Source of the DNA: Fidelibacterota bacterium UBA6531
Lineage (GTDB): Bacteria; Fidelibacterota; Marinisomatia; Marinisomatales; TCS55
Length of the DNA: 31,576 bases
Direction of reading: 5' to 3'
Assembly: GCA_002436185.1 (NCBI GenBank)
Contig: DJKX01000046.1
Location: 12,984-44,559 of the forward strand
Part shown: positions 23,336-31,209 of the stretch, piece by piece
Position numbering within the stretch: position 1 is the first letter of the stretch
Layout: every line of letters starts with the position of its first letter
The notes under the pieces: model-generated
What the model was told of the DNA's origin: nothing
The model's input: only the letters and a program-made list of their open reading frames with translations
Database searches by the model: none
Made by a program: the position numbers and the translations under genes

Positions 23336-24955
23336 TTAGATCAACTTGCGGTTTATGGGATCCCACTCCACTCGCCGACCGGTTTTATAAGATTCTGTCG
23401 CCATAGCACAAGTCACTGCTTCATGAAAAGCCACCTCAACATTGCACTTGGGCGTGCCGTCATTGCGGATCGAGTCCAGCCAATCCTTGATATGCAGGTG
23501 GGTTGGGTCCACGCGTTTGCCCTCGCGATAGGTGTACAGCAGTCCTTTATTAGCAAAGTAACGGGAAGTAGCGGAGGTGACACCATCAACCTGTTTCGAA
23601 CCTGGAGAATATGTATAGATCGGATAATTTGGATTGATAATCCCACTCTTTAAACGATCTTTGTATTGAGTAGATTCAGAGTCTGCGGTAACAACGAAAC
23701 CGTGAACAGATCCACCACCACTTTGACCTCCCATCTGCATGGATGCATCATGGCCCATGATCCGATTCCCCCGTGGATTGTTACTGGATAGGGTGGCACT
23801 GTATAGCAGGGTCAGGTTCTTATCCGGATATTCAAAGGTAGCGTTCCATACATCAGGTACGTCTCGATCATATTCCGGATTGCGTTCCTTTGTATAATAA
23901 TATATACCACCTGTAGAGGATGCATATTTAGGTATTCCAATTTCCATGATTTGGTTAATTGCATCAAAGTCATGAGAAAAGAGGTCTCCAGACAAACCCG
24001 TGCCATAATCGAACCAGCAACGCCATCTAAAAAATCGTCTTAAGGCTTCTTTACCATCACCCCAAGGGATTTTGTTTGAACATGGTTCTTGGAAGGTATC
24101 CCAATCAATGGTTTTTGCGTTGCCCTGGGGATGAATGTCCCACACCCAGGCACCCCATGGGGAATTACGGTTGGTGGCAATCTCAATCAGGTTGATGGGA
24201 CCAAGTAAGCCCTGGTCGATAATATTTTTTGCTTTTTCATTCGCCTCTACCTGGCGGTTTTGATGGCCGAGCTGCAATTTGATGCCGGTTTCTTTAACCG
24301 TATCATAGACCTTGACCGCTTCGTCAAACGTACGGGTGAGCCCTTTCTCACAATATACATGTTTACCGGCTTTGGCAGCATCAATGGTAATACGTGAATG
24401 CCAGTGGTCCGGCGTGGCTACGATAACGGCATCAATGTCATCATTGGCTAACAGTTCTGTATAATGACGATAGCGTACAGCTGTTGATTTTGGTTTTGCA
24501 CCTGGGCGTGTTTCGTTTTTGGATGCATCAATGGCCTGCTCGGCCCGGACATCAAATAGATCGCAGACACCAACCAGAGAACAATTCAAATCTTCCTGGG
24601 TCATGTATGTTTTAAACTGTTTATCAAGCTTGTTCTTACGGGCATTTTCTGATACAGTGTCAGTCCAGCCTTTGGTGGCAAAACCGGCACCGCGAATCAA
24701 ATGCGACCCTCGACCGCCATATCCGATTATCCCCAGATTTAGATGGCGGCTATCAGAGAGACCACTGATTACAGCTGGAGCTGATTTTTCCTGGATTAGG
24801 TCAGACAATAAGTTTGATTTTTTTAGAGCGTCACGGCGCATCTTCCGCCAGAGGTTGACCAGAAATAAGCCAAAAACCGGCACGGTAGCCAGGCTTTTGA
24901 TCAATTCTCGGCGTTCTAAATTGGGTTTGTTTTGTTGATTTGTTTGATCGCTCAT
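23336..24955 (-). CDS. Tat-signal Gfo/Idh/MocA oxidoreductase, probably periplasmic and membrane-anchored
   Basis: The 539-residue protein starts at ATG 24955, set by GGAG 6 nt upstream. Arg15-Arg16 in LERRELIKSLA followed by the hydrophobic VPVFGLFLVNLW form a twin-arginine signal. The charged RKMRRD after it may leave it as a membrane anchor. The Rossmann motif GYGGRG is at 78-83. The catalytic EKP signature reads EKG (203-205, CEKGLTRT), an unusual change. The protein ends VEWDPINRKLI, as in exported FCB and Planctomycete relatives. Zymomonas GFOR shows that Tat-exported members carry bound NADP(H). It lies 12 nt after doxX and 18 nt before the transporter. A likely role is oxidation of glycosides outside the cytoplasm. 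Confidence 0.92.
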   Translation of the reverse strand: MSDQTNQQNKPNLERRELIKSLATVPVFGLFLVNLWRKMRRDALKKSNLLSDLIQEKSAPAVISGLSDSRHLNLGIIGYGGRGSHLIRGAGFATKGWTDTVSENARKNKLDKQFKTYMTQEDLNCSLVGVCDLFDVRAEQAIDASKNETRPGAKPKSTAVRYRHYTELLANDDIDAVIVATPDHWHSRITIDAAKAGKHVYCEKGLTRTFDEAVKVYDTVKETGIKLQLGHQNRQVEANEKAKNIIDQGLLGPINLIEIATNRNSPWGAWVWDIHPQGNAKTIDWDTFQEPCSNKIPWGDGKEALRRFFRWRCWFDYGTGLSGDLFSHDFDAINQIMEIGIPKYASSTGGIYYYTKERNPEYDRDVPDVWNATFEYPDKNLTLLYSATLSSNNPRGNRIMGHDASMQMGGQSGGGSVHGFVVTADSESTQYKDRLKSGIINPNYPIYTYSPGSKQVDGVTSATSRYFANKGLLYTYREGKRVDPTHLHIKDWLDSIRNDGTPKCNVEVAFHEAVTCAMATESYKTGRRVEWDPINRKLI

Positions 24956-24967
24956 GACCAACTCCCT

Positions 24968-25462
24968 TTAATTTGATTTCGGTTTGACACAGAAACGGTC
25001 CAAACCAATGATATGACTTGTAGGAAATAAATAAATTACCCAAAGGGCACAGGCTTCTATCAGGTTTTTATTGACAATAAGATAACTGCCTTCTCCCGGC
25101 CGCGCGTATTCCAATCCTAAAAGAGGCGGTGCAAATAAATAGTATAGCAGTACAAGCACCATACCGGCCAAAGTGCCAAAGCGGCTGAATAACCCCAGTA
25201 ATAATGAAGCGCCCACAAGCGTCAGTCCCCACATATTTACGTAATCTGATATTCCCAGCAGGGTTGGGTTGGAAACGATCGTTGTGGCCAGGCCGGACAA
25301 GAGCCATTTAGAGTCCAGCAGGTAAGCGGCCGATGACCAATAGGGGTTAATTAACTTGGAAATGCCCTCATATAAAAAATGCCATCCAATGAGCACCCGC
25401 AGTGTAACGAGCCCGTATAGCTGGCATTTATCTTTTATAATTGCTGAATCAAAATTTCTCAT
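24968..25462 (-). CDS. DoxX family membrane protein
   Basis: The 164-residue protein has four hydrophobic segments in the DoxX arrangement: LVTLRVLIGWHFLYEGISKL, a central pair around LTLVGASLLLGLFSRFGTLAG and VLVLLYYLFAPPLLGL, and a final EACALWVIYLF. DoxX is named after a subunit of archaeal thiosulfate:quinone oxidoreductase, and relatives are thought to pass electrons to quinone. As first gene of the sugar operon it could collect electrons from the exported oxidoreductase encoded 12 nt downstream; this is inference. The 122 bases upstream (25463-25584) are AT-rich, with a TACAAT box on the minus strand (25487-25482) as a weak promoter candidate. Confidence 0.88.
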   Translation of the reverse strand: MRNFDSAIIKDKCQLYGLVTLRVLIGWHFLYEGISKLINPYWSSAAYLLDSKWLLSGLATTIVSNPTLLGISDYVNMWGLTLVGASLLLGLFSRFGTLAGMVLVLLYYLFAPPLLGLEYARPGEGSYLIVNKNLIEACALWVIYLFPTSHIIGLDRFCVKPKSN

Positions 25463-25584
25463 CTCGATTTAACCTCTTATTATTGTAGAAAGAATTGAAA
25501 AATGAACAGGTAAGAATAAGTTTTATCTGTCTTTAAAAACAAGAAACAAATTCAGCATTATTAATAAATAAATTGAATTGAGAT

Positions 25585-28500
25585 TTACAGTTTTTTTGCC
25601 AATACAACCGTTTGGATATCTTCCCAGGTTTTACTGCTGGATTCATCCGCTGCTTTTACTTTAATTATGTATACACCGATTCTCGCTGGTTCACCGTTTT
25701 TTCGTTTGCCATCCCACGTTAATATATTTTCCTGGGCTGTGTACATATTCCAATAAGGTACAGCAATTGTTCGGCCTATTACATCAAAGATTTGAATGGA
25801 AATAACTCCATATTCAAAGGGAAGTTTGTATTTGATATAAAGCAAATCATCAAATCCATCTCCATCAGGCGAAAATGGATTGGGTTCCAGAATCAATTGT
25901 CCATCTTTTGACAATTGTTCGTAATACACGCTGTTGGCTTTACCGGGAGACTGTCCGGCCTCATTTACGGCAACTGCCCAGCGGGAAGAGTCATTGGATA
26001 TGAACTCCGGCCGATATTTTTCCAGTGAACGGTTTTCAACAATCCCCCAGTCTAAAGTATAAACCAATGAATCAATAATCATGCCGGTCATATCGTATAA
26101 ATAAATTCCATCACTGGTATTGTTTAATCCGGGAAAACCGCCATCGGGAATTTTCCATACTCCATTTTCTGGAAGAAATTCAGTTATGATGGAATCCTCC
26201 GCCAAAACAAAAAACTGTTCTTCTGCCACACTATCAAAACTGAAAATTCTATGTGACATGCTGTTATCACTAACTGACCAGTTATCCATCTGCACAGTAT
26301 TAATTGCAACAAGTTCAACAAACTCCGATTGCGTTGAATCAGGAACTGTCAAGAATTCGTTTAGTACCACCTCTCCAAAATCATAGCTAACCAGGATTGA
26401 ATCACCCACCACATCATTTGTATTATTTTCGTCCCCTATTATATCCAAGGTTAGTTCAGCATAATGATAACCTGAAATAAGTGGTCCGAATTCTAGTGAA
26501 TGGATGGCTGTGTCACCTGGTTCGATATTTGAAAAATCTGATGAACCATATTCATCCCCATCAATTGCAAGAATAATTGATCCTTCAAATGAAGTCACCC
26601 CGCTGTTTACGACTGTTGCAAAAAGTATAATAGATTCATCATTTTTAGGATATAGAGGTGAATGTCGCGTGGAGTCCGAAAGCAGGGCTCCATCTAAGTC
26701 AAAGAGTGTAATGGAATTAAAAAACCCGGGAGTGAATCCGGAGGTATCCGTTGACAGCCCCCAATTTGCAGAACTAAATGATACAAACTCCGGCCGTAAT
26801 TTTTCAGTGGATATTTCATCAGATAATGGCCAATCCAAATCATAACGCAACGAATCGATAATACTGCCGGTGAGGTCGTAGAGGAAAATAGCATCACCGG
26901 AATTATTAAGCGACGGCCAACCATCTTCGGAAACCACAAAATGGGCTGTACTGTTTTGCAGGGGATAAAGACTGGAATCAGCACCGAAAACAATATAATC
27001 GCCTTCTTCGACTGAAATATTGCTGATACGTTTCTTTTGCTGATTATTATCACTAAATGACCAGCCGTTCAGATTTAATACATCAAAGCTAACCAATTCA
27101 ATGAATTCAGCTTGGTCATTATTGGGTTTGGCCATGAATTCGTTTAAGCGTACAGAACCAAAAGGAAAACGAACATTAATACGAACAGTATCTGCATTAT
27201 TAGTAATATTCCCATCATTCAACACATCCAGTGCTAGAAACAATATATTATCACCAGATGGCAGGGGTGGAATAATTAACGGTACTATTAGTGTATCTCC
27301 CGGTGTTTGAATAGAAACGTTTGCGCTGGCCAATTCATCTTCATTGTATTCAATATACATATCACCGGAAAAGGCATTCTGCCCGGAATTAACCACCGGA
27401 ATGGCCAATTCAATTGAATCTGTTTGCGTAGGAATAATCGGATTGAACCAAATATTTTCAAATATGATGGCTCCATCAAAAAGCCAGGGCATGACGGAAT
27501 TACGAATTCCCGGCGTATTGCCATTCGCATCAACTGCCGGCAGCCAGCTTGCAGAATCGGCTGAAGCAAGATCCGTAAATATTTTTTCCATGGATTGACC
27601 TCGATCATAATCCCAGCTGCTGGAATAGGTTAACGAATCAATCAATGTATTAAATGGATCATAGATGCGAATGATATCACCTCCATTGTTCAAAGCAGGG
27701 AATGATGATAGGGGGGTTAAAAATAAACTGGAATCCGGAATCGAAGTCAAAAGTGCGGAGTCAGCACCAATAACAATATAGTTTTGATCTTCAACATTAA
27801 TATCATCGAACAAAGCAGGATTATTATTTTGATCAGCAATACTCCATCCGGAAAGGGATAATAATTCATCTCCGTGATAGAACAATTCGACAAATTCCGT
27901 TTTCCCACTTTCTGGGTAAGGCAGAAATTCATTTATTGTAAACAGTTCGACTGGATAGCGAATCCCAAAAGAAACAGTATAATTATTGTTAGTTGTATCC
28001 TGATCACCGCTGATGACAAAATGTACATCCAAGACCATTTGTCCCGAAGTAAACGGACCTATAACTGCAGAAAATTCTGTGGTATCCAGTTCATTTAAAG
28101 AACTGATAAAAATCGATTCCAAAATATCCTCATCGTCCCATATTTCAACATCACCGGAAATGGCAGTGCGGCCGCTATTGGTCACATAACCGTGAATGGT
28201 GACAGTTTCATCGCTGCTGGCAACCTCCGGTTCAGCGGTCAACAAATCAGCAATCAACATTCCATCAATCGTAAATGGTTCCACACTATTAATGCTGCCG
28301 GGAGTCCCTAAAGAATCTTGACTCGGTAACCAGTTTACATTTGTGTTGGGTAATTCGATGCGTACTTTTTCAATTGAAAAACCATCCGGTGCAATGTCTG
28401 TCCAGCCAACTGAATCCTGTACTATACCCGCAGATGATATGAGAAACAAGGAATCACTTGTGGAAAGACTATTGCCAATACTGGAATCGTCAACTTTAAT

Positions 28501-28830
28501 CAGCACAGCTCCCGACGGAATAGAATCAGCATAAATCCCCGTGTTGAAGTTGTAATCCCCTTCAAAGATTATTCCGTGAGATTCGGGCGGAATGATTAAG
28601 CCATAGCCAGAATCATGCAAAGCGTCTGTTGAGGATCGGTCACGAATTTGCCATCCAGAAAGGTCAACAGAGTCCGATGTGGAAAGGTTGAATATTTCGA
28701 CATATTCATTTGGAGAATCAGTTCCGTCCAGATCATACATGATCTCGGTGATTCTAATCTGCCCGGAAATGAGACTTGAAAATAGTAGAATTAACCATCC
28801 ATATTTTAAGCAGAACTTTTTACTACTCAT
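25585..28830 (-). CDS. large secreted protein with four lamin-tail domains and type IX-style C-terminus
   Basis: The 1081-residue protein has a signal peptide ending near residue 23. Lamin-tail (LTD) modules lie at about 25-183, 296-445, 558-706 and 819-967. Each has an (L)NEFL..P....EFVEL opening, an L.GWS..D strand and a closing G.S.EK....S..W.....G.TPG..NS. CARDB-like beta domains (188-290, 452-553, 713-815, with VVNSG or VTNSG turns) separate them. Residues 978-1081 (LEPNPFSPDGDGFDD, IFDVIGR, GVYIIKV) form a FlgD-like/gliding-motility-type C-terminal domain for type IX-style secretion and surface attachment. LTD domains often sit in secreted nucleases or adhesins, but no enzyme domain is visible here, so an adhesive or structural role is likelier. 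It overlaps the arsC-type gene by 8 nt. Confidence 0.9.
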   Translation of the reverse strand: MSSKKFCLKYGWLILLFSSLISGQIRITEIMYDLDGTDSPNEYVEIFNLSTSDSVDLSGWQIRDRSSTDALHDSGYGLIIPPESHGIIFEGDYNFNTGIYADSIPSGAVLIKVDDSSIGNSLSTSDSLFLISSAGIVQDSVGWTDIAPDGFSIEKVRIELPNTNVNWLPSQDSLGTPGSINSVEPFTIDGMLIADLLTAEPEVASSDETVTIHGYVTNSGRTAISGDVEIWDDEDILESIFISSLNELDTTEFSAVIGPFTSGQMVLDVHFVISGDQDTTNNNYTVSFGIRYPVELFTINEFLPYPESGKTEFVELFYHGDELLSLSGWSIADQNNNPALFDDINVEDQNYIVIGADSALLTSIPDSSLFLTPLSSFPALNNGGDIIRIYDPFNTLIDSLTYSSSWDYDRGQSMEKIFTDLASADSASWLPAVDANGNTPGIRNSVMPWLFDGAIIFENIWFNPIIPTQTDSIELAIPVVNSGQNAFSGDMYIEYNEDELASANVSIQTPGDTLIVPLIIPPLPSGDNILFLALDVLNDGNITNNADTVRINVRFPFGSVRLNEFMAKPNNDQAEFIELVSFDVLNLNGWSFSDNNQQKKRISNISVEEGDYIVFGADSSLYPLQNSTAHFVVSEDGWPSLNNSGDAIFLYDLTGSIIDSLRYDLDWPLSDEISTEKLRPEFVSFSSANWGLSTDTSGFTPGFFNSITLFDLDGALLSDSTRHSPLYPKNDESIILFATVVNSGVTSFEGSIILAIDGDEYGSSDFSNIEPGDTAIHSLEFGPLISGYHYAELTLDIIGDENNTNDVVGDSILVSYDFGEVVLNEFLTVPDSTQSEFVELVAINTVQMDNWSVSDNSMSHRIFSFDSVAEEQFFVLAEDSIITEFLPENGVWKIPDGGFPGLNNTSDGIYLYDMTGMIIDSLVYTLDWGIVENRSLEKYRPEFISNDSSRWAVAVNEAGQSPGKANSVYYEQLSKDGQLILEPNPFSPDGDGFDDLLYIKYKLPFEYGVISIQIFDVIGRTIAVPYWNMYTAQENILTWDGKRKNGEPARIGVYIIKVKAADESSSKTWEDIQTVVLAKKL
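25930..28758 (-). repeat. four lamin-tail repeats within the secreted protein gene
   Basis: Modules lie at 28758-28282, 27945-27496, 27159-26713 and 26376-25930. Spacing of the last three is 262 and 261 residues and of the first 271. The unit is therefore one lamin-tail plus one CARDB-like domain, repeated in tandem and then diverged. Confidence 0.75.
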
Positions 28831-29248
28831 CTTTTCTGCTTTTCAAAAATTTCTCAATTCGTTCGCAGACTGTTTCCCGTGTTTCCCGAAAGGCATCCAG
28901 ATGTTCATCGCCAGCGTCCCATCCGATAAATGGATCTTTGATACTCCAATGAATTCGTTCTACATCACCGGGGAAGGTAGGACAAATCTGATTGGCATGA
29001 TCGCATACTGTAATAACAATATCAATTTCTTTATCTAAATATATATTTACCGAATCCGAGGTGTGATAGGAAATATCAATCCCCCATTCATCCATAACCT
29101 TAATGGCCATAGGATTGACACGGGAAGGATGGCTACCTGCGCTAAAAACCTCATAGTGATCTCCTGCTTTATCTCGCATAATGCCTTCAGCGATCTGGGA
29201 GCGACACGAATTACCTGTACAAACAAATAATACTTTAGGCTTAAACAT
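28823..29248 (-). CDS. arsC: thioredoxin-type arsenate reductase / low-molecular-weight phosphatase family
   Basis: The 141-residue protein has the P-loop CTGNSCRS (CX5R) with nucleophile Cys10, and the redox pair Cys82 and Cys89 in VCDHANQICP. All three cysteines carry the same numbers as in Staphylococcus aureus ArsC, the thioredoxin-coupled class that reduces arsenate to arsenite. The general-acid loop is KDPFIGW. No arsenite pump or arsR is near, so resistance would depend on genes elsewhere, or the enzyme may serve as a protein phosphatase. Its 3' end overlaps the lamin-tail gene start by 8 nt (ATGAGTAG), linking two apparently unrelated products. A TTGACA and a 17-base palindrome lie upstream. 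Confidence 0.93.
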   Translation of the reverse strand: MFKPKVLFVCTGNSCRSQIAEGIMRDKAGDHYEVFSAGSHPSRVNPMAIKVMDEWGIDISYHTSDSVNIYLDKEIDIVITVCDHANQICPTFPGDVERIHWSIKDPFIGWDAGDEHLDAFRETRETVCERIEKFLKSRKDE

Positions 29249-29281
29249 AAGTTAGAATTTGCTGTAGCTATCGATTGAATG

Positions 29282-29298
29282 TCAATAAACTTTATTGA
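29282..29298. promoter_or_regulatory. 17-base palindrome in the arsC/methyltransferase divergent region
   Basis: TCAATAAA-C-TTTATTGA is a perfect palindrome with 8-base arms, placed 34 bases upstream of the arsC start. Its left arm overlaps a TTGACA on the minus strand (29285-29280), a good -35 box, although the matching -10 (GCAAAT at 29262-29257) is weak. AT-rich palindromes of this kind are typical operators, including those of ArsR-type repressors, but no regulator gene is in the window. ATTGAAT also occurs twice, 20 bases apart (29274, 29294). Confidence 0.45.
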
Positions 29299-29347
29299 AT
29301 CCGTGTATATTTGACGGCAGAAGCATGTAAATTTTGACTTGTAAAAA

Positions 29348-30169
29348 ATGGAAAAAGAACACCTAAACCCCCTATTCTCCAACCCCATGGAGCCCTATCC
29401 CGGTTTATCAGTTGATGATCTGAACCGTTATTTGCCAGCAATCCGCAAGGCTGACGAAATTGTCATGACACTGGATACTATGGAAGAAGGATTATTTCTT
29501 GCGGATGCCCTGGAAGGATTAAAGCGACTGCCGGAAAAATCCATTGACCTGATTCTAACCGCTCCTCCGGTAAGTCCATGGCGGGATATTGGTACTCAAG
29601 GCCAAAAAATGACACTCCAGGAATACTATACATGGAATAATAAATGGCTTCAAGAAAGCCAGCGCGTGTTAAAGAATACAGGAGCAATTTATTTATTGTG
29701 CGGGTGGCGTTTTTCAGGAATGTACCATGCCTTATTGAGTGATTATTTCAGGGTTCAAACACGGATAACCTGGCGGGATAGAAAAGCCAGGGAAAAAACG
29801 CTAGAAACCACATGGTTCAATGAAATAGGTGATATTTGGTTAGCCACTAAGACAGGTGATTTTATCTTTGATAGGGAAATGATAACAAATGATAATAAAG
29901 CAGATGATTCCCAAACGAGTGAAAATATGTCCAATCTCTGGCTGGAATATTTTACTTCTAGCTCTGAACAAGAAAAAGGGGATCTCCCTGAAAAACTATT
30001 GGAAAAAATTCTCAAAGCAAGCAGTTTTAAACTTAGCTGGGTTGTGGATCCATTCATGCGCAAAGGCAATGTTGGTGTTGCAGCAAAAAATAAGGGCAGG
30101 CGATTTATTGGCTTTGAAACAGATCAGGACAATCTACTTGTTTCCATGAAACGTATCGATCAATCATAA
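29348..30169 (+). CDS. divergent N4/N6-type DNA methyltransferase homologue
   Basis: The 273-residue protein has the beta-class layout of N6/N4 methylases. The catalytic motif region IDLILTAPPVSPW comes at 66-78. It is followed by TLQEYYTWNNKWLQESQRVLKNTGAIYLLCGW, split by turns. The SAM-binding motif region DPFMRKGNVGVAAKNKGRRFIGFE is near the C-terminus (234-257). Both key motifs are altered: the (D/N/S)PP(Y/F/W) box reads APPV (72-75), and the FxGxG glycines read FMRKG. It may be inactive or have changed specificity. No restriction endonuclease is nearby. It ends 11 nt before yqeY, on the same strand, and probably shares its transcript with yqeY-cvpA-dnaG. Confidence 0.82.
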   Translation: MEKEHLNPLFSNPMEPYPGLSVDDLNRYLPAIRKADEIVMTLDTMEEGLFLADALEGLKRLPEKSIDLILTAPPVSPWRDIGTQGQKMTLQEYYTWNNKWLQESQRVLKNTGAIYLLCGWRFSGMYHALLSDYFRVQTRITWRDRKAREKTLETTWFNEIGDIWLATKTGDFIFDREMITNDNKADDSQTSENMSNLWLEYFTSSSEQEKGDLPEKLLEKILKASSFKLSWVVDPFMRKGNVGVAAKNKGRRFIGFETDQDNLLVSMKRIDQS

Positions 30170-30180
30170 GAGGAGTTAAA

Positions 30181-30624
30181 ATGAGTTTATCAACTCAAAT
30201 TCAAAAAGATATGTACACTGCTATGAAGAGCGGTGAAAAAGAAAAGGCAACAACCTTAAGAGGTGCTTTTTCAAAATTGAAGGACAAGCGAATTGAAAAA
30301 CGAGACGATTTGAACGAACAGGAAGAAATGCAGGTGATTAAAACGTTGGTGAAACAGCGCAATGAAGCTATTGAAATGTATACCAAAGCAAACCGTGATG
30401 ATCTTGTTTCAAAAGAACAATCAGAGCGTGAAGTGCTTGAAACATATTTACCCCAAATGATGAATGCAGAAGAATTAGACACTCTGATCAATGCTGTAAT
30501 AGACGAGACAGACGCCGCATCCATGTCAGATTTTGGTAAAGTGATGCCGGTTGTTATGCAGCGATCCGAGGGTAGGGCAGATGGGAAATTGGTGCAGTCT
30601 TTGGTGCGGGAGAAACTTGGTTAA
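30181..30624 (+). CDS. yqeY: GatB/YqeY domain protein
   Basis: The 147-residue protein matches the YqeY family, related to the C-terminal tail domain of GatB and thought to bind tRNA. It is helical, with MSLSTQIQKDMYTAMKSGEKEK at the start (in two helices), RRDD-like and QRNEAIEMYTKANRDDL segments, and EREVLETYLPQMM, the family hallmark. A strong ribosome site AGGAG precedes the ATG by 7 nt. yqeY often lies directly upstream of dnaG and rpoD, and here cvpA and dnaG follow, consistent with that order. Confidence 0.95.
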   Translation: MSLSTQIQKDMYTAMKSGEKEKATTLRGAFSKLKDKRIEKRDDLNEQEEMQVIKTLVKQRNEAIEMYTKANRDDLVSKEQSEREVLETYLPQMMNAEELDTLINAVIDETDAASMSDFGKVMPVVMQRSEGRADGKLVQSLVREKLG

Positions 30625-30666
30625 AACAACCGTATACCTCTTAACAAGTATCGTGACCGTTAACCC

Positions 30667-31209
30667 ATGATCCTATTTCTAGACATATTAACAATAATCT
30701 TCATCATCGCCCTGGGAGTCATCGGCTATAAACGAGGCCTTGTGGAAGAGCTGGGCCGCCTGCTGGGATTGTTATTAGCCATTTCGTTTGCCTGGGGCTA
30801 TTATGTGGAATTATCTGGAATTGTATTGAACATTTTTAATATTAATCCATGGGTGGTCATGGTCTTTAGTTTTACGATTGTTTTTTTGATAGTACTTTTT
30901 CTAGCTAGACTTTTAACCAAATTCATTCACGTATTGCTTCTATCAAAGAGTACGAAATTATTAAATAGAAGCATGGGTTTTGTTTTCGGCGCAATAAAAG
31001 CCTTATTGATTGTCATGGTATTTATATGGGCATTGGATATTTCTCAAAAAAAGGAATGGACAAAAATTATTCACAATGAGTCAACCATAGTTGAATTCAT
31101 GACCTCAACTCGATTAAAAATAATTCATGTGTTCAATTTGCAGGATCCAGTTACAAAAGGGGAAAAATTTGTTCAAGAATTAATGGAAGCGGCGGAAGAG
31201 GAATTATAA
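30667..31209 (+). CDS. cvpA: CvpA family inner-membrane protein
   Basis: The 180-residue protein has four hydrophobic segments, with the CvpA opening LDILTIIFIIALGVIGYKRGLVEELGRLLG (in two parts), then NPWVVMVFSFTIVFLIVLFLARLL and SMGFVFGAIKALLIVMVFIWAL. CvpA proteins are small inner-membrane proteins first linked to colicin V production and envelope stress; their exact activity is unclear. It follows yqeY by 42 nt and its stop overlaps the dnaG ATG by 1 nt. Confidence 0.9.
   Translation: MILFLDILTIIFIIALGVIGYKRGLVEELGRLLGLLLAISFAWGYYVELSGIVLNIFNINPWVVMVFSFTIVFLIVLFLARLLTKFIHVLLLSKSTKLLNRSMGFVFGAIKALLIVMVFIWALDISQKKEWTKIIHNESTIVEFMTSTRLKIIHVFNLQDPVTKGEKFVQELMEAAEEEL

Noticed and set aside
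24519..24938. 139-codon open frame antisense to the Tat-signal oxidoreductase
   Set aside because: No family resemblance, Arg/Ser-rich shadow composition, and the opposite strand has an unmistakable gene.
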